From positions 1 through 29,583 of the forward strand of contig DATBWU010000119.1 in NCBI GenBank assembly GCA_036514635.1: DNA of 29,583 bases, written 5' to 3'. The position numbers and the translations under genes are program-made. The stretch is from DASSFZ01 sp036514635 (GTDB taxonomy: Bacteria; Chloroflexota; Anaerolineae; Fen-1058). Positions 22,521 through 29,583 of this stretch are shown here, piece by piece. How positions within the stretch are numbered: the stretch's first letter is position 1; every line of letters starts with the position of its first letter. A model generated the notes under the pieces. The model had not been told where the DNA came from, ran no database searches, and was given only the letters and a program-made list of their open reading frames with translations.

Positions 22521-22901
22521 ATGCCAGCGCTCAACCGTGTACAACTCATCGGCAATCTCGGTCGCGATCCGGAAGCCCGCTTCACTGCAACCGGGAAGAA
22601 GTATGCCACCTTTAGCGTGGCCGTCAACCGGACGTGGAAATCGGCAGAAGGTGAAAAGCAGGAAGCCACCGATTGGTTCCTGGTGAATGCCTGGGGCAAA
22701 CTGGCCGACATTTGCCTCGACTATCTCAAGAAGGGCCGCCTGGTCTTCATCGAGGGCCGGCTGCGCTCCGAACGCTGGGAAGACAAAGATTCCGGCGAGC
22801 AGCACACGCGCACGGTCGTCGTGGCGACTACCATGCAGATCCTCGACCGCAAGCCTGACGAGACCGAGATCGTCGCCGAAGAAGAGACAGTCGCGGAATA
22901 A
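22521..22901 (+). CDS. ssb: single-stranded DNA-binding protein
   Basis: The protein is 126 aa from the ATG at 22521, with AAAGGAG upstream. It is a single OB-fold: LNRVQLIGNLGRDPEARFT, then FSVAVNRTWKS, TDWFLVNAWGKLADICLDYLKKGRLVFIEGRL and a GEQHTRTVVVATTMQIL strand. SSB coats ssDNA during replication and repair. The C-terminus is acidic (DETEIVAEEETVAE) but lacks the usual DDDIPF-like tip that recruits partner proteins. It is short, the size of a compact SSB. Placed beside the DNA-processing island, it may be a second or lineage-specific SSB, or the housekeeping one. Confidence 0.93.
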   Translation: MPALNRVQLIGNLGRDPEARFTATGKKYATFSVAVNRTWKSAEGEKQEATDWFLVNAWGKLADICLDYLKKGRLVFIEGRLRSERWEDKDSGEQHTRTVVVATTMQILDRKPDETEIVAEEETVAE

Positions 22902-22939
22902 CCGCCTCGACCGACAATTGAATACATCATCCATTGTGG

Positions 22940-22960
22940 GGGCGAGTCAGCGACTCGCCC
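22940..22960. repeat. palindrome containing the SDR stop codon
   Basis: The arms GGGCGAGTC (22940-22948) and GACTCGCCC (22952-22960) flank a 3-nt centre. It is a near copy of 8246-8265. The last codons and stop of the SDR gene (ending at 22947) are formed by it. Confidence 0.8.
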
Positions 22961-23744
22961 TTACTGCCCGGTCGACCAACGAGGGGTCGTCCCGCGCGTC
23001 CAGCACCGCACCGTTCAGATCGCCCGCCGCGTCCGACGCCAGCCACGCGACCACCTTCGCCGCCGTCTCCGGCGCGTACACCTCGCCTTTCGCGGTGGTG
23101 TCCTCGAAGAACTTCCGCCGTCGTGGCGGCAGTTGATCCGGCGTGGCCGTGCGCAAGGTCTGCACCATCGCCGTCTCGACGATGCCCGGATGCAGCGAAT
23201 TGACCCGCACGCCCGTCGTGGCGAGCTCGACGGCCAACGACCGCGTGAAGTGATCCAGCCCGGCCTTCGACGCCGCGTACGCGCTCCAGTTCGGCGCGGC
23301 GAACGAGGCCGCGCCCGATCCAATGTTGACAATCGATCCGCGCCCGCGCTCGATCATTCCCGGCAGCACGGCCCGCGTGCAGTAGTACGCGCCGATCAGG
23401 TTGACCTCGATCGTGCGCGCCCACTCCTGCGGTCGCGTCTCCCACGTCCGCGCCAGCGGGCCGAGCGTGCCCGCGCTGTTGATCAGAATGTCGATCGGGC
23501 CGATCGACGACTCGATCTGGCCGACGGCCTCGATCACGGCTTGCCAGTCGGACACGTCGCACACGAACACGCCGGCGCGACCGCCCCGATCGCGCACTTC
23601 GTCAGCCGTCTCGTCAAGTTCGAGGCGGGTCCGCGCACTGATCGCTACCGCCGCGCCGAGTTCGGCCAGCGCCACTGCCGTCGCGCGACCGATCCCGCGA
23701 CCCCCGCCCGTCACCCACGCGATCTGTCCTGAGAGTCTAAGCAC
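22947..23744 (-). CDS. short-chain dehydrogenase/reductase
   Basis: This 265-aa protein starts at GTG 23744, with a GGGGGCG stretch upstream. It is a classical SDR: the NAD(P)-binding motif TGGGRGIG (12-19), the D-V pair in VCDVSD near 63, NSAG (89-92) and catalytic YAASK with Tyr156 and Lys160 (Ser143 in IGSGAAS). It most resembles the 3-oxoacyl-ACP reductase/sugar-dehydrogenase type. The ADP-binding loop (SARTRLE) favours NADP. The substrate cannot be told. The last residues, ending in ASR, are encoded by the palindrome at 22940, so the C-terminus may have been altered by that element. Confidence 0.9.
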   Translation of the reverse strand: MLRLSGQIAWVTGGGRGIGRATAVALAELGAAVAISARTRLELDETADEVRDRGGRAGVFVCDVSDWQAVIEAVGQIESSIGPIDILINSAGTLGPLARTWETRPQEWARTIEVNLIGAYYCTRAVLPGMIERGRGSIVNIGSGAASFAAPNWSAYAASKAGLDHFTRSLAVELATTGVRVNSLHPGIVETAMVQTLRTATPDQLPPRRRKFFEDTTAKGEVYAPETAAKVVAWLASDAAGDLNGAVLDARDDPSLVDRAVRASR

Positions 23745-23897
23745 TGTTCAACGCCCCCGGAACCATCAAACTGGCTGCCAATAATAGCCCACCCAACACG
23801 GTTGGTCAATCGACCAGTAACCGAGTCGTCACTTGCCTGTAACGGGCGGGCGTAATCAGTCGGTGTACGATCAGGCAGGGTGAACGGAGGCTTAATG

Positions 23898-26800
23898 ATG
23901 CATCACATCTCGATTCGACTCGCAGTTGTGGTCATACTGGTGGCGTTGGCGCTAGGCCTATCGTTCGGCATGGGCGCGCAGGCCGACCCGCTCCCGCCGC
24001 CGCATCTGGGCTACGGCGTCATCGTCAGGTTGAATGTCGACATGGCCGACGGGCTGGGCTTCGAGTGGATCAAGATGTACGAAGCCGACTATCTATTCCC
24101 CAGCCCGCTCAACTTCCCGCCGGAGGCGTCCCGGTACAACATTCTGTACCGCGTGAAAGCCGAAGGCTGGCCGGCGTCGATCGAGAACTATGTCGCGCAC
24201 GTCGAGCAGCTAGTACGGGACGGCAAGACGAAAGGCGTCAAGGCTTACGAGATCGGCAACGAGCCGAACATCAAGCCGATGTGGGGCGAGCAGTACGTCA
24301 GCCCGGAACAGTACGCGCGCCTGTTGTGCCGTGTGTACCCGGCGATCAAAGGCATCGACCCGAACGCGATTGTCGTCAGCGCCGGCATCGCGCCGGTGGG
24401 CCGCCAGTCATCGATTTTTTGGCACATCGTTATGGACGATCGCGTCTTCGTCCAGCGCATGTTCGACACGATGCGCACCGAATTTCCCAATCAGTGGCCG
24501 TGCTTCGATGTCTTCGGTTATCATCCACAGGGCTATCCCTACCCACCGGAGATCAGCTATAGCGAACTCCAGCAGCAACACCCCGACGATAATGGCAACG
24601 CTTTCCACTTCCGTGAGGCGGAATACTATCACAACTTAATGGTTGGCTACGGCATTGGCGACCGGGAAATCTGGGCGACTGAGTTTGGGTATTTGCGCGA
24701 TCCCGTCACCAACCCGTGGGACTTCAGCGATCCGCCGTGGTCGGACTATGGCTGGTGCAACGATTCGCGTTACGCGCCGGGGTTCGCCGACAACTTCAGT
24801 TGGATGAAGGTGAGCGAGGCCCAGCAGGCCGATTATCTTGTCCGCGCGTATCAATACGCCGATGCCAACATGCCGTGGATGGGCGTGATTTTCCTGTACA
24901 ACATCGACTGGAACAATCAGGGCTGGTCGTGCGATCACGTCAAGTTCTTCTCGATCTATAAGGCCGCTACCGGCAAAGCCGACACCGATCCGCGCTCGCG
25001 CCTGAAGGCGCAGGCGTTCTACGCGCTGGCGGCGATGCCCAAGCGATCGGCTTACGCTGGAAGCCCGGCGCTGTCGATCCAACCGGCATCGATCACATTC
25101 CTAGCCGAGTTGAGCGCGTCCGGCGTGCAGACGCGCACCGTTCAACTCGACAATCTCGTGTCGGACACGCCGATGACATGGACCGTGCAGGCTGATCCGG
25201 CCAGCGCGCTGCAACCGATCGTCACGCCGCCCGGCGGCATTGACAATGCCACGCTGAAGGTGCAGCTCGACTCGGCGCCCTTCGGCCTCGGCACGTACTC
25301 CGGCTCGATAACGGTCACGGCGGAGCCGACGAGCACGATCGGCAGCCCGGCGACGATCGGCGTGAATCTGATCGTCGTATCGGAAGTGCATCGCGTCTTC
25401 CTGCCGGTCGTCGGCAAGAACTATACTGCGCCACCAACCCCTCCGCCCGGCAACGCGCCGGCGACCCGCTTCGGCCTCGACTTCGTCTCGTCGGCCGAAG
25501 ACCCCGCCGCCGAAGCGCGCTACGGCCACGCCGCCGCGTTGAAAGCGACGATCAACCGCTGGCCGATGTACTGGCCGAACATCGAGAAGGACCCGGTCAA
25601 TCAGCCGCGCGTGTTCGACTGGAGCGCGCAGGATGCCAATGTCGTCGCCGACATCAATCACGGCCTGGATATCGATGCCATTCTCATGCTGACGCCGCCG
25701 CAGTTCGCCGGTGCGCAGTTCGTGCCGGGTTCAGACGCCACATCTCTCCCGCGTGTGGGCGAGGGATGGCGCATCTTGCAGGACGAGGGCTTCGGAAGCG
25801 GAGCGGCATCCGCAACGTGCGCTCCCGGGACAACCGGCCCGGCTGCCAATCCGCCGCCCGGTCTATACCTCCCGGTGTTTGCCGACAACAGCGACGCGCC
25901 CGGCGCAGGCAAAACCATCAATCCCAACAACCGCTGGGCCATCTTTGTGAACGCCGCCGTCAACCGCTACAGACCTGGCGGGACACTCGGCCAGCAACGA
26001 GGCTGGGGCGCGGACACAGGCATTCGCTACTGGGAGATCTGGAATGAGGAGGACCTGTGCTTCTTCTTCAACGGCACGCCGGCCGATTACGCGCGCGTGT
26101 TGAAAGTGGCCTATCTCGCTGCCAAACACGCCGATCCGGGCGCGCAGATCATCTTCGGCGGCATGGCGCACTTCGAGAAATCTACCTGGCTGAACGACGT
26201 GCTGAACGAGATCGCCACTTACCCGGACCGCGATAGCGCTCAGTGGTTCATGGATGCCGTCGCCTCGCACAACTACACCTGGTCGTGGCAGACGTTCTAC
26301 TATCTGTACCAGGATCGCCTGCGCCTCGACGCGCGCGGGCTGAACAACGTGCGGTTGTGGCTGACCGAGACCGGCGTGCCGGTGTGCGACGATCCGCCTT
26401 ACGTCTTCTGCCCCGCGACGTATCGCGCGACGATGAGCGAGCAGGTCGACTATCTGATCCAATCGTTCACGTATGCCATCTGGATGAACACCGAGAGCGT
26501 GATGTGGTTCCAGCTCTACGACGACGCAGGCAACGATTGCCAGTTTGATGCCTTCGGCCTAGTGCGCAATCCACCGACCGGCCCCTGCACCCCGCGCGAT
26601 GGGACGCCGCGCCCAGCGTACAATGCTTACAAGACTGCTACGCAGTATCTTAGCGGCCTGACACCCTACTGGCGGCTGCGACCGACGCCAGGACAGGAGC
26701 TCATCGCGCTGCAGAACGCTAAGATGGGCGACCGGGTGATTTCGATGTGGGCACGCAATTACGTGTCGGAGACGGTGACGATCACCGCCACGGCGACTTC

Positions 26801-26981
26801 GGCATTGCTCGTCTATCCCGACGGGACTTCACAGACCATCCTGCCTGTCAACGGTTACTACACGCTGACGCTGCCCGCTGCGACGAACACCAGCATCGCG
26901 ACGACTGACGGCTCGGCCCCCATCGGCGGCAGCCCGCGTATTCTGATCGAGCACGACCCGGCGATTGTGGTGACGCCGTAG
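23898..26981 (+). CDS. secreted protein with two glycoside hydrolase-like barrels and an Ig-like linker domain
   Basis: The protein is about 1028 aa. The ATG at 23898 has GGAGG seven bases upstream; the ATG at 23895 is an alternative, while the GTG at 23880 lies before the Shine-Dalgarno. A signal peptide (IRLAVVVILVALALGLSFG) is followed by barrel 1 (about 35-370) with YEIGNEPN near 120 and IWATEFGYL near 260. Residues about 390-505 form a BACON/Ig-like beta domain. Then comes the Anaerolineae-style motif RVFLPVVGKNY, a Pro linker, and barrel 2 (about 515-970) with YWEIWNEEDLCFF near 714 and LWLTETGVP near 822. Each barrel thus has the NE...TE pair of clan GH-A. The C-terminus is a beta domain. 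The substrate is unknown. Confidence 0.8.
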   Translation: MHHISIRLAVVVILVALALGLSFGMGAQADPLPPPHLGYGVIVRLNVDMADGLGFEWIKMYEADYLFPSPLNFPPEASRYNILYRVKAEGWPASIENYVAHVEQLVRDGKTKGVKAYEIGNEPNIKPMWGEQYVSPEQYARLLCRVYPAIKGIDPNAIVVSAGIAPVGRQSSIFWHIVMDDRVFVQRMFDTMRTEFPNQWPCFDVFGYHPQGYPYPPEISYSELQQQHPDDNGNAFHFREAEYYHNLMVGYGIGDREIWATEFGYLRDPVTNPWDFSDPPWSDYGWCNDSRYAPGFADNFSWMKVSEAQQADYLVRAYQYADANMPWMGVIFLYNIDWNNQGWSCDHVKFFSIYKAATGKADTDPRSRLKAQAFYALAAMPKRSAYAGSPALSIQPASITFLAELSASGVQTRTVQLDNLVSDTPMTWTVQADPASALQPIVTPPGGIDNATLKVQLDSAPFGLGTYSGSITVTAEPTSTIGSPATIGVNLIVVSEVHRVFLPVVGKNYTAPPTPPPGNAPATRFGLDFVSSAEDPAAEARYGHAAALKATINRWPMYWPNIEKDPVNQPRVFDWSAQDANVVADINHGLDIDAILMLTPPQFAGAQFVPGSDATSLPRVGEGWRILQDEGFGSGAASATCAPGTTGPAANPPPGLYLPVFADNSDAPGAGKTINPNNRWAIFVNAAVNRYRPGGTLGQQRGWGADTGIRYWEIWNEEDLCFFFNGTPADYARVLKVAYLAAKHADPGAQIIFGGMAHFEKSTWLNDVLNEIATYPDRDSAQWFMDAVASHNYTWSWQTFYYLYQDRLRLDARGLNNVRLWLTETGVPVCDDPPYVFCPATYRATMSEQVDYLIQSFTYAIWMNTESVMWFQLYDDAGNDCQFDAFGLVRNPPTGPCTPRDGTPRPAYNAYKTATQYLSGLTPYWRLRPTPGQELIALQNAKMGDRVISMWARNYVSETVTITATATSALLVYPDGTSQTILPVNGYYTLTLPAATNTSIATTDGSAPIGGSPRILIEHDPAIVVTP

Positions 26982-27040
26982 ACAGTTGCTCGTCCCGTCA
27001 CAATGAAAACGTGGCTCTCCTGGATCGAACGGGAAATGGA

Positions 27041-27102
27041 ACCGCGAAGGCGCCAAGAGCGCCAAGTTTTCCAAATCTTCGCGCCCTTCGCGCCTTTGCG
27101 GT
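27041..27102. repeat. imperfect palindromic repeat with 9-nt period (copy 3)
   Basis: Left arm: ACCGCGAAG, GCGCCAAGA, GCGCCAAG. Right arm: CTTCGCGCCCTTCGCG, then CCTTTGCGGT. About 22 of 26 positions pair. It lies in the 360-bp gap 26982-27342 between the secreted hydrolase and protease genes, which also holds the 27135 palindrome and GC-rich small hairpins at about 27260-27300. Confidence 0.75.
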
Positions 27103-27134
27103 GAGGCTTTTTCCCGCCCAAGCCGGAAGAGCCG

Positions 27135-27183
27135 AAAACGTGAAGCGTGAAACCTGATCGGTGATTCTCACGCTTCACGTTTT
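27135..27183. repeat. palindrome AAAACGTGAAGCGTGA / TCACGCTTCACGTTTT
   Basis: Perfect 16-nt arms (27135-27150 and 27168-27183) surround a 17-nt loop. The T-rich 3' end means it could stop plus-strand transcripts of the hydrolase gene, but it also looks like a dispersed repeat made of 9-nt GTGAAGCGT-type units. Confidence 0.75.
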
Positions 27184-27342
27184 ACGCTTGACGTCCCTCG
27201 CTCTAGCACACTTCTAGCGGAACCGCGATATATTTTCTCCATCCTCGAAGATTCGCCCGCAAGGCGCTGCCTGCGCGGCCGGAGAGCCGGCAGGTGAGCG
27301 GGTGTGCGGTGACGGAAGCTTCGAAAACTCAGGAGGAGCCAA

Positions 27343-28320
27343 ATGGCTACCAGTAGTTTGCAGGACGCGGCTGCGTTCCTCGAATCATACTCGAACGCGG
27401 TCGCGGCAGTGGCCGGCGCAGTCTCGCCGGCGATCGTGCGGGTGGAAGCGACGCAGCGGCATCGCGGCCACCGGCACTGGGGGTCGGGACGCGCCCGTGT
27501 GGGGCACGGGTCCGGCGTGGTCATCGACGCGGAGAAAGGTCACGTCCTGACCAACTTCCACGTCACGCGCGAGTCGGATAAGGTCGCAGTCACCTTCGGC
27601 GATGGAAAAGACGTCGAGGGTGACGTGCTGGGCGCGGATGCCGTGTCCGACCTGGCCGTCGTCAAAGTTCCGACCGGCGGATTGACCGGGGCGGCGCTGG
27701 GCGATTCGGACGCGCTGAAAGTCGGGCAAGTCGTAATCGCATTGGGCAATCCCGATGGCAATCGCGTCGTCGCGACGGCGGGCATCGTCTCGGCCGTCGG
27801 CATGGAGCTGCGTGGGCCAAGCGGGCGCGTGATGAGCGGGCTGATCCAGACCGACGCGCTGTTCAACCCCGGCATGAGCGGCGGTGCGCTGGTCAACGCG
27901 CGCAGTGAGGTGATCGGCATTAACGCCGCGTCGATCATGGAAGCGCAGGGCATCAACCTGGCGATTGGCGTCAACACCGCCAGGAAGATCGCGGCGCAGC
28001 TGATCGCCGGTGGCGTGAAGCGGCCCCGGCTGGGCATCGCCGGCGAGCGCGCACGCATCTACGAGGGGTTGATCAAGCATCACCAGCTTCAGGTAACGCA
28101 TGGCATCGCCGTATACGGCGTCGAGGAAGAGAGCGGCGCGGCAGCCGGCGGCATCCAGAAGGGCGACATCGTCATCGGCATCGACGACAAGCCGGTGCAG
28201 GGGGTGGACGATCTGCACCGGGCACTGATGGGCTACAAAGTCGGCGATGAAGTGACAGTCACCGTGATCCGCGATCTCGACCTGCTCAAGTTGAAGGCGA
28301 AACTGGGCAGCGAGGAGTAA
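27343..28320 (+). CDS. HtrA/DegP-type trypsin-like serine protease with PDZ domain, no signal peptide
   Basis: The protein is 325 aa from the ATG at 27343, with AGGAGGAG at 27331-27338. The protease domain (about 15-215) has the triad H73 (TNFHV), D103 (VSDLAVV) and S179 in NPGMSGG, where most relatives have GNSGG. A PDZ domain (about 225-320) carries YGVEEESGAAAGGIQKGDIVIGIDDKPV. Unlike most HtrA proteins there is no signal peptide or membrane anchor; the N-terminus is MATSSLQDAAAFLESYSNAV, so it may act in the cytoplasm. A His/Arg-rich loop (RHRGHRHWGSGR) precedes the catalytic His strand. It is preceded by a 360-bp gap and followed by hairpin terminator elements. Confidence 0.88.
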   Translation: MATSSLQDAAAFLESYSNAVAAVAGAVSPAIVRVEATQRHRGHRHWGSGRARVGHGSGVVIDAEKGHVLTNFHVTRESDKVAVTFGDGKDVEGDVLGADAVSDLAVVKVPTGGLTGAALGDSDALKVGQVVIALGNPDGNRVVATAGIVSAVGMELRGPSGRVMSGLIQTDALFNPGMSGGALVNARSEVIGINAASIMEAQGINLAIGVNTARKIAAQLIAGGVKRPRLGIAGERARIYEGLIKHHQLQVTHGIAVYGVEEESGAAAGGIQKGDIVIGIDDKPVQGVDDLHRALMGYKVGDEVTVTVIRDLDLLKLKAKLGSEE

Positions 28321-28338
28321 ACCTCACCCTATCCCCGG

Positions 28339-28373
28339 CCCCTTCCCCTCTCTCATTGAGAGAGGGGAAGGGG
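28339..28373. repeat. pyrimidine/purine hairpin after the protease gene
   Basis: Perfect 16-bp arms CCCCTTCCCCTCTCTC (28339-28354) and GAGAGAGGGGAAGGGG (28358-28373) have a 3-nt loop. The preceding CCTCACCCTATCCCC begins 2 nt past the stop codon. It is related to 8428-8488. Confidence 0.75.
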
Positions 28374-28390
28374 AGCCGACTTTAGTCGGC

Positions 28391-28408
28391 ACTCCGCCTC
28401 GGAGTTTT
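28391..28408 (+). terminator. terminator-like hairpin of the protease gene
   Basis: ACTCCG-CCT-CGGAGT (28391-28405) is followed by TTT. A second small palindrome, GCCGACTTTAGTCGGC, directly precedes it at 28375-28390. Confidence 0.6.
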
Positions 28409-28456
28409 CATGTGCGTTCGGTATCAGTCCATTGATGGTATCCGTTCGGACACAAA

Positions 28457-28487
28457 AGCGCGCGACCGAAACAGTCGCGCGCTCTTG
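28457..28487. terminator. bidirectional terminator between convergent genes
   Basis: A 10-bp perfect stem, AGCGCGCGAC (28457-28466) with GTCGCGCGCT (28474-28483), has a CGAAACA loop. It is flanked by ACAAA on the left and CTTGT on the right, so a short U-run follows in either direction. It lies between the protease and aminotransferase genes. Confidence 0.75.
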
Positions 28488-28509
28488 TATCTGCACCTGA
28501 AGAGGTGGG

Positions 28510-29580
28510 TTACAGTTTATTGACTTCCGCCACGATCGTGTCCAGGTCCGCCTGGCTCAACTGTGGATGAACCGGTAGAGAGATCACTTCCGTCGCCAGG
28601 CGCTCGGCGACCGGCAGGCTGATCTCGCCGACAATGTCGCGCATGTAACCCTGACAATGAGCCGGCACGGGATAAAAGATGCCGGTGCCGATGCCGGCAT
28701 CGTTCAACTGCTTCACCGCTGCATCGCGATCGCGTCCGCCGGTGGCGCGAATCGTGTACTGGTGCCAGACGTGCCCGTAGCCCTCTTTGACCTTCGGCGT
28801 GACGGCACTCTCGATCCGGGCATTGAAATAGGCCGCATTCGCGCACCGCCTCTCGGTAAACTCACTCAGCCGATCCATCTGCGCCAGCCCGATCGCCGCG
28901 TGCAGATCAGTCGTGCGATAGTTGTAGCCCAGCCTGTCGTGATAATACCGGCGTTTCATGCCGTGATTGCGAATCATGCGGCAGGCTTCAGCCACTGCGT
29001 CGTCGCCCGTGGTGATCATGCCGCCCTCGCCCGACATGACGTTCTTGGTCGCATACAGGCTGAAGACGCCCGTGCCGAAACTGCCCGCCGTTCGTCCGTG
29101 ATACGTTGCCCCAACCGCCTGGCAGGCGTCCTCGATGATCTTCAGGCTGTGCTTTGCGGCGATAGTCTGTAATGCATCCATATCGCACACGTAACCATAC
29201 AAGTGCACGGGCATGATCGCCTTCGTGTGCGGCGTGATGGCCTGCTCGATCAACGCCGGATCGAGGTTGAACGTCTCTTCATCGATGTCTACGAAGACCG
29301 GTTTCGCGCCCGCGTAGAGAATGCTGTTGGCCGAGGCGATGAAGGTGAAGGGTGTCGTGATCACCTCATCGCCAGGCCCGATGCCATTCGCCAGCAGCGC
29401 GATGTGCAGCGCTGCCGTGCCGGATGATGTGGCGATCGCGTGCCTGACCCCACACACCTGCGCGAAGCGCTCTTCGAATCGGGCGACGCGAGGGCCTTGC
29501 GCCAGCATACCGGATTCGAGCACCTCCAAGACGGCTTGCTTCTCCGCTTCACCGATGAAGGGCTTGGAAATCGGAATCAT
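28510..29580 (-). CDS. DegT/DnrJ/EryC1/StrS family sugar aminotransferase
   Basis: This 356-aa PLP enzyme begins MIPISKPFIGEAEKQAVLEV and has GMLAQGPRVARFEE, TSSGTAALHIAL (phosphate-binding), PFTFIASANSI, the Asp151 motif EDACQA, and the PLP lysine K179 in SLYATKNVMSGEGG. Then come RNHGM, YNYRTTDLHAAIGLAQ and a typical C-terminal HVWHQYTI. These enzymes transaminate keto-sugars on nucleotide carriers for cell-surface glycans or glycosylated products. The start is at the window edge (3 nt upstream visible), so the ribosome binding site and operon cannot be judged. The gene is complete by length for the family. Confidence 0.93.
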   Translation of the reverse strand: MIPISKPFIGEAEKQAVLEVLESGMLAQGPRVARFEERFAQVCGVRHAIATSSGTAALHIALLANGIGPGDEVITTPFTFIASANSILYAGAKPVFVDIDEETFNLDPALIEQAITPHTKAIMPVHLYGYVCDMDALQTIAAKHSLKIIEDACQAVGATYHGRTAGSFGTGVFSLYATKNVMSGEGGMITTGDDAVAEACRMIRNHGMKRRYYHDRLGYNYRTTDLHAAIGLAQMDRLSEFTERRCANAAYFNARIESAVTPKVKEGYGHVWHQYTIRATGGRDRDAAVKQLNDAGIGTGIFYPVPAHCQGYMRDIVGEISLPVAERLATEVISLPVHPQLSQADLDTIVAEVNKL

Positions 29581-29583
29581 GAT

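Noticed and set aside
27188..27234. TTGACG ... TATATT as a promoter for the protease gene
   Set aside because: The two boxes are 35 nt apart, far beyond the usual 16-18.

Overview
The window is GC-rich bacterial chromosome, most likely from a member of the Chloroflexota (Anaerolineae-like). This is an inference. It rests on a bacterial HerA-NurA locus, a secreted protein carrying the FLPVV-type motif common in Anaerolineae surface proteins, a mecA-like penicillin-binding lipoprotein, a MutB-type acyl-CoA mutase with a separate B12 subunit, and a high density of dispersed palindromic repeats. No CRISPR array, rRNA gene or insertion sequence was seen.

Left part (1-11100): a corrinoid methyl-transfer locus (the start of a [2Fe-2S] corrinoid-activating protein on the minus strand, divergent from a GntR regulator and corrinoid-protein operon), then a large-subunit acyl-CoA mutase, a DUF433/DUF5615 toxin-antitoxin-like pair, a penicillin-binding lipoprotein, a second TA-like pair, Maf pyrophosphatase, a Tat-exported glycosidase-like lipoprotein, a LysM/lamin-tail membrane protein and tatA.

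Centre (11204-11981): a tRNA-Lys(UUU) gene with its own promoter and terminator, interrupted between anticodon positions 34 and 35 by a 630-nt group I intron. The intron encodes a 147-aa PD-(D/E)XK homing-endonuclease-like protein. The helices P1, P2, P3, a P4/P5-region stem, P7, P8 and P9 can be traced by hand, and joining the exons gives a canonical 73-nt tRNA-Lys.

Right centre (11998-22386): a DNA-end-processing island. On the minus strand lie a HerA-like ATPase and a RecB/Cas4-like nuclease. Divergent from them, behind a good sigma70 promoter and a palindromic operator-like site, is an apparent eight-gene operon: NurA nuclease, HAS-barrel protein, MNT nucleotidyltransferase, HEPN (HepT-like) RNase, a second HerA ATPase, two small uncharacterised proteins and a short SbcC/Rad50-like ATPase. 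The MNT/HEPN pair is translationally coupled on both sides. A HypA-like zinc protein and ssb follow.

Right end (22947-29580): an SDR oxidoreductase, a 1028-aa secreted protein with two glycoside-hydrolase-like barrels joined by an Ig-like domain, a cytoplasmic-looking HtrA-type protease with PDZ domain, and a DegT/DnrJ aminotransferase.

Many gaps are filled by palindromic, often 7-14-nt-periodic repeats. Several abut or contain stop codons, and two lie in frame inside the maf reading frame.
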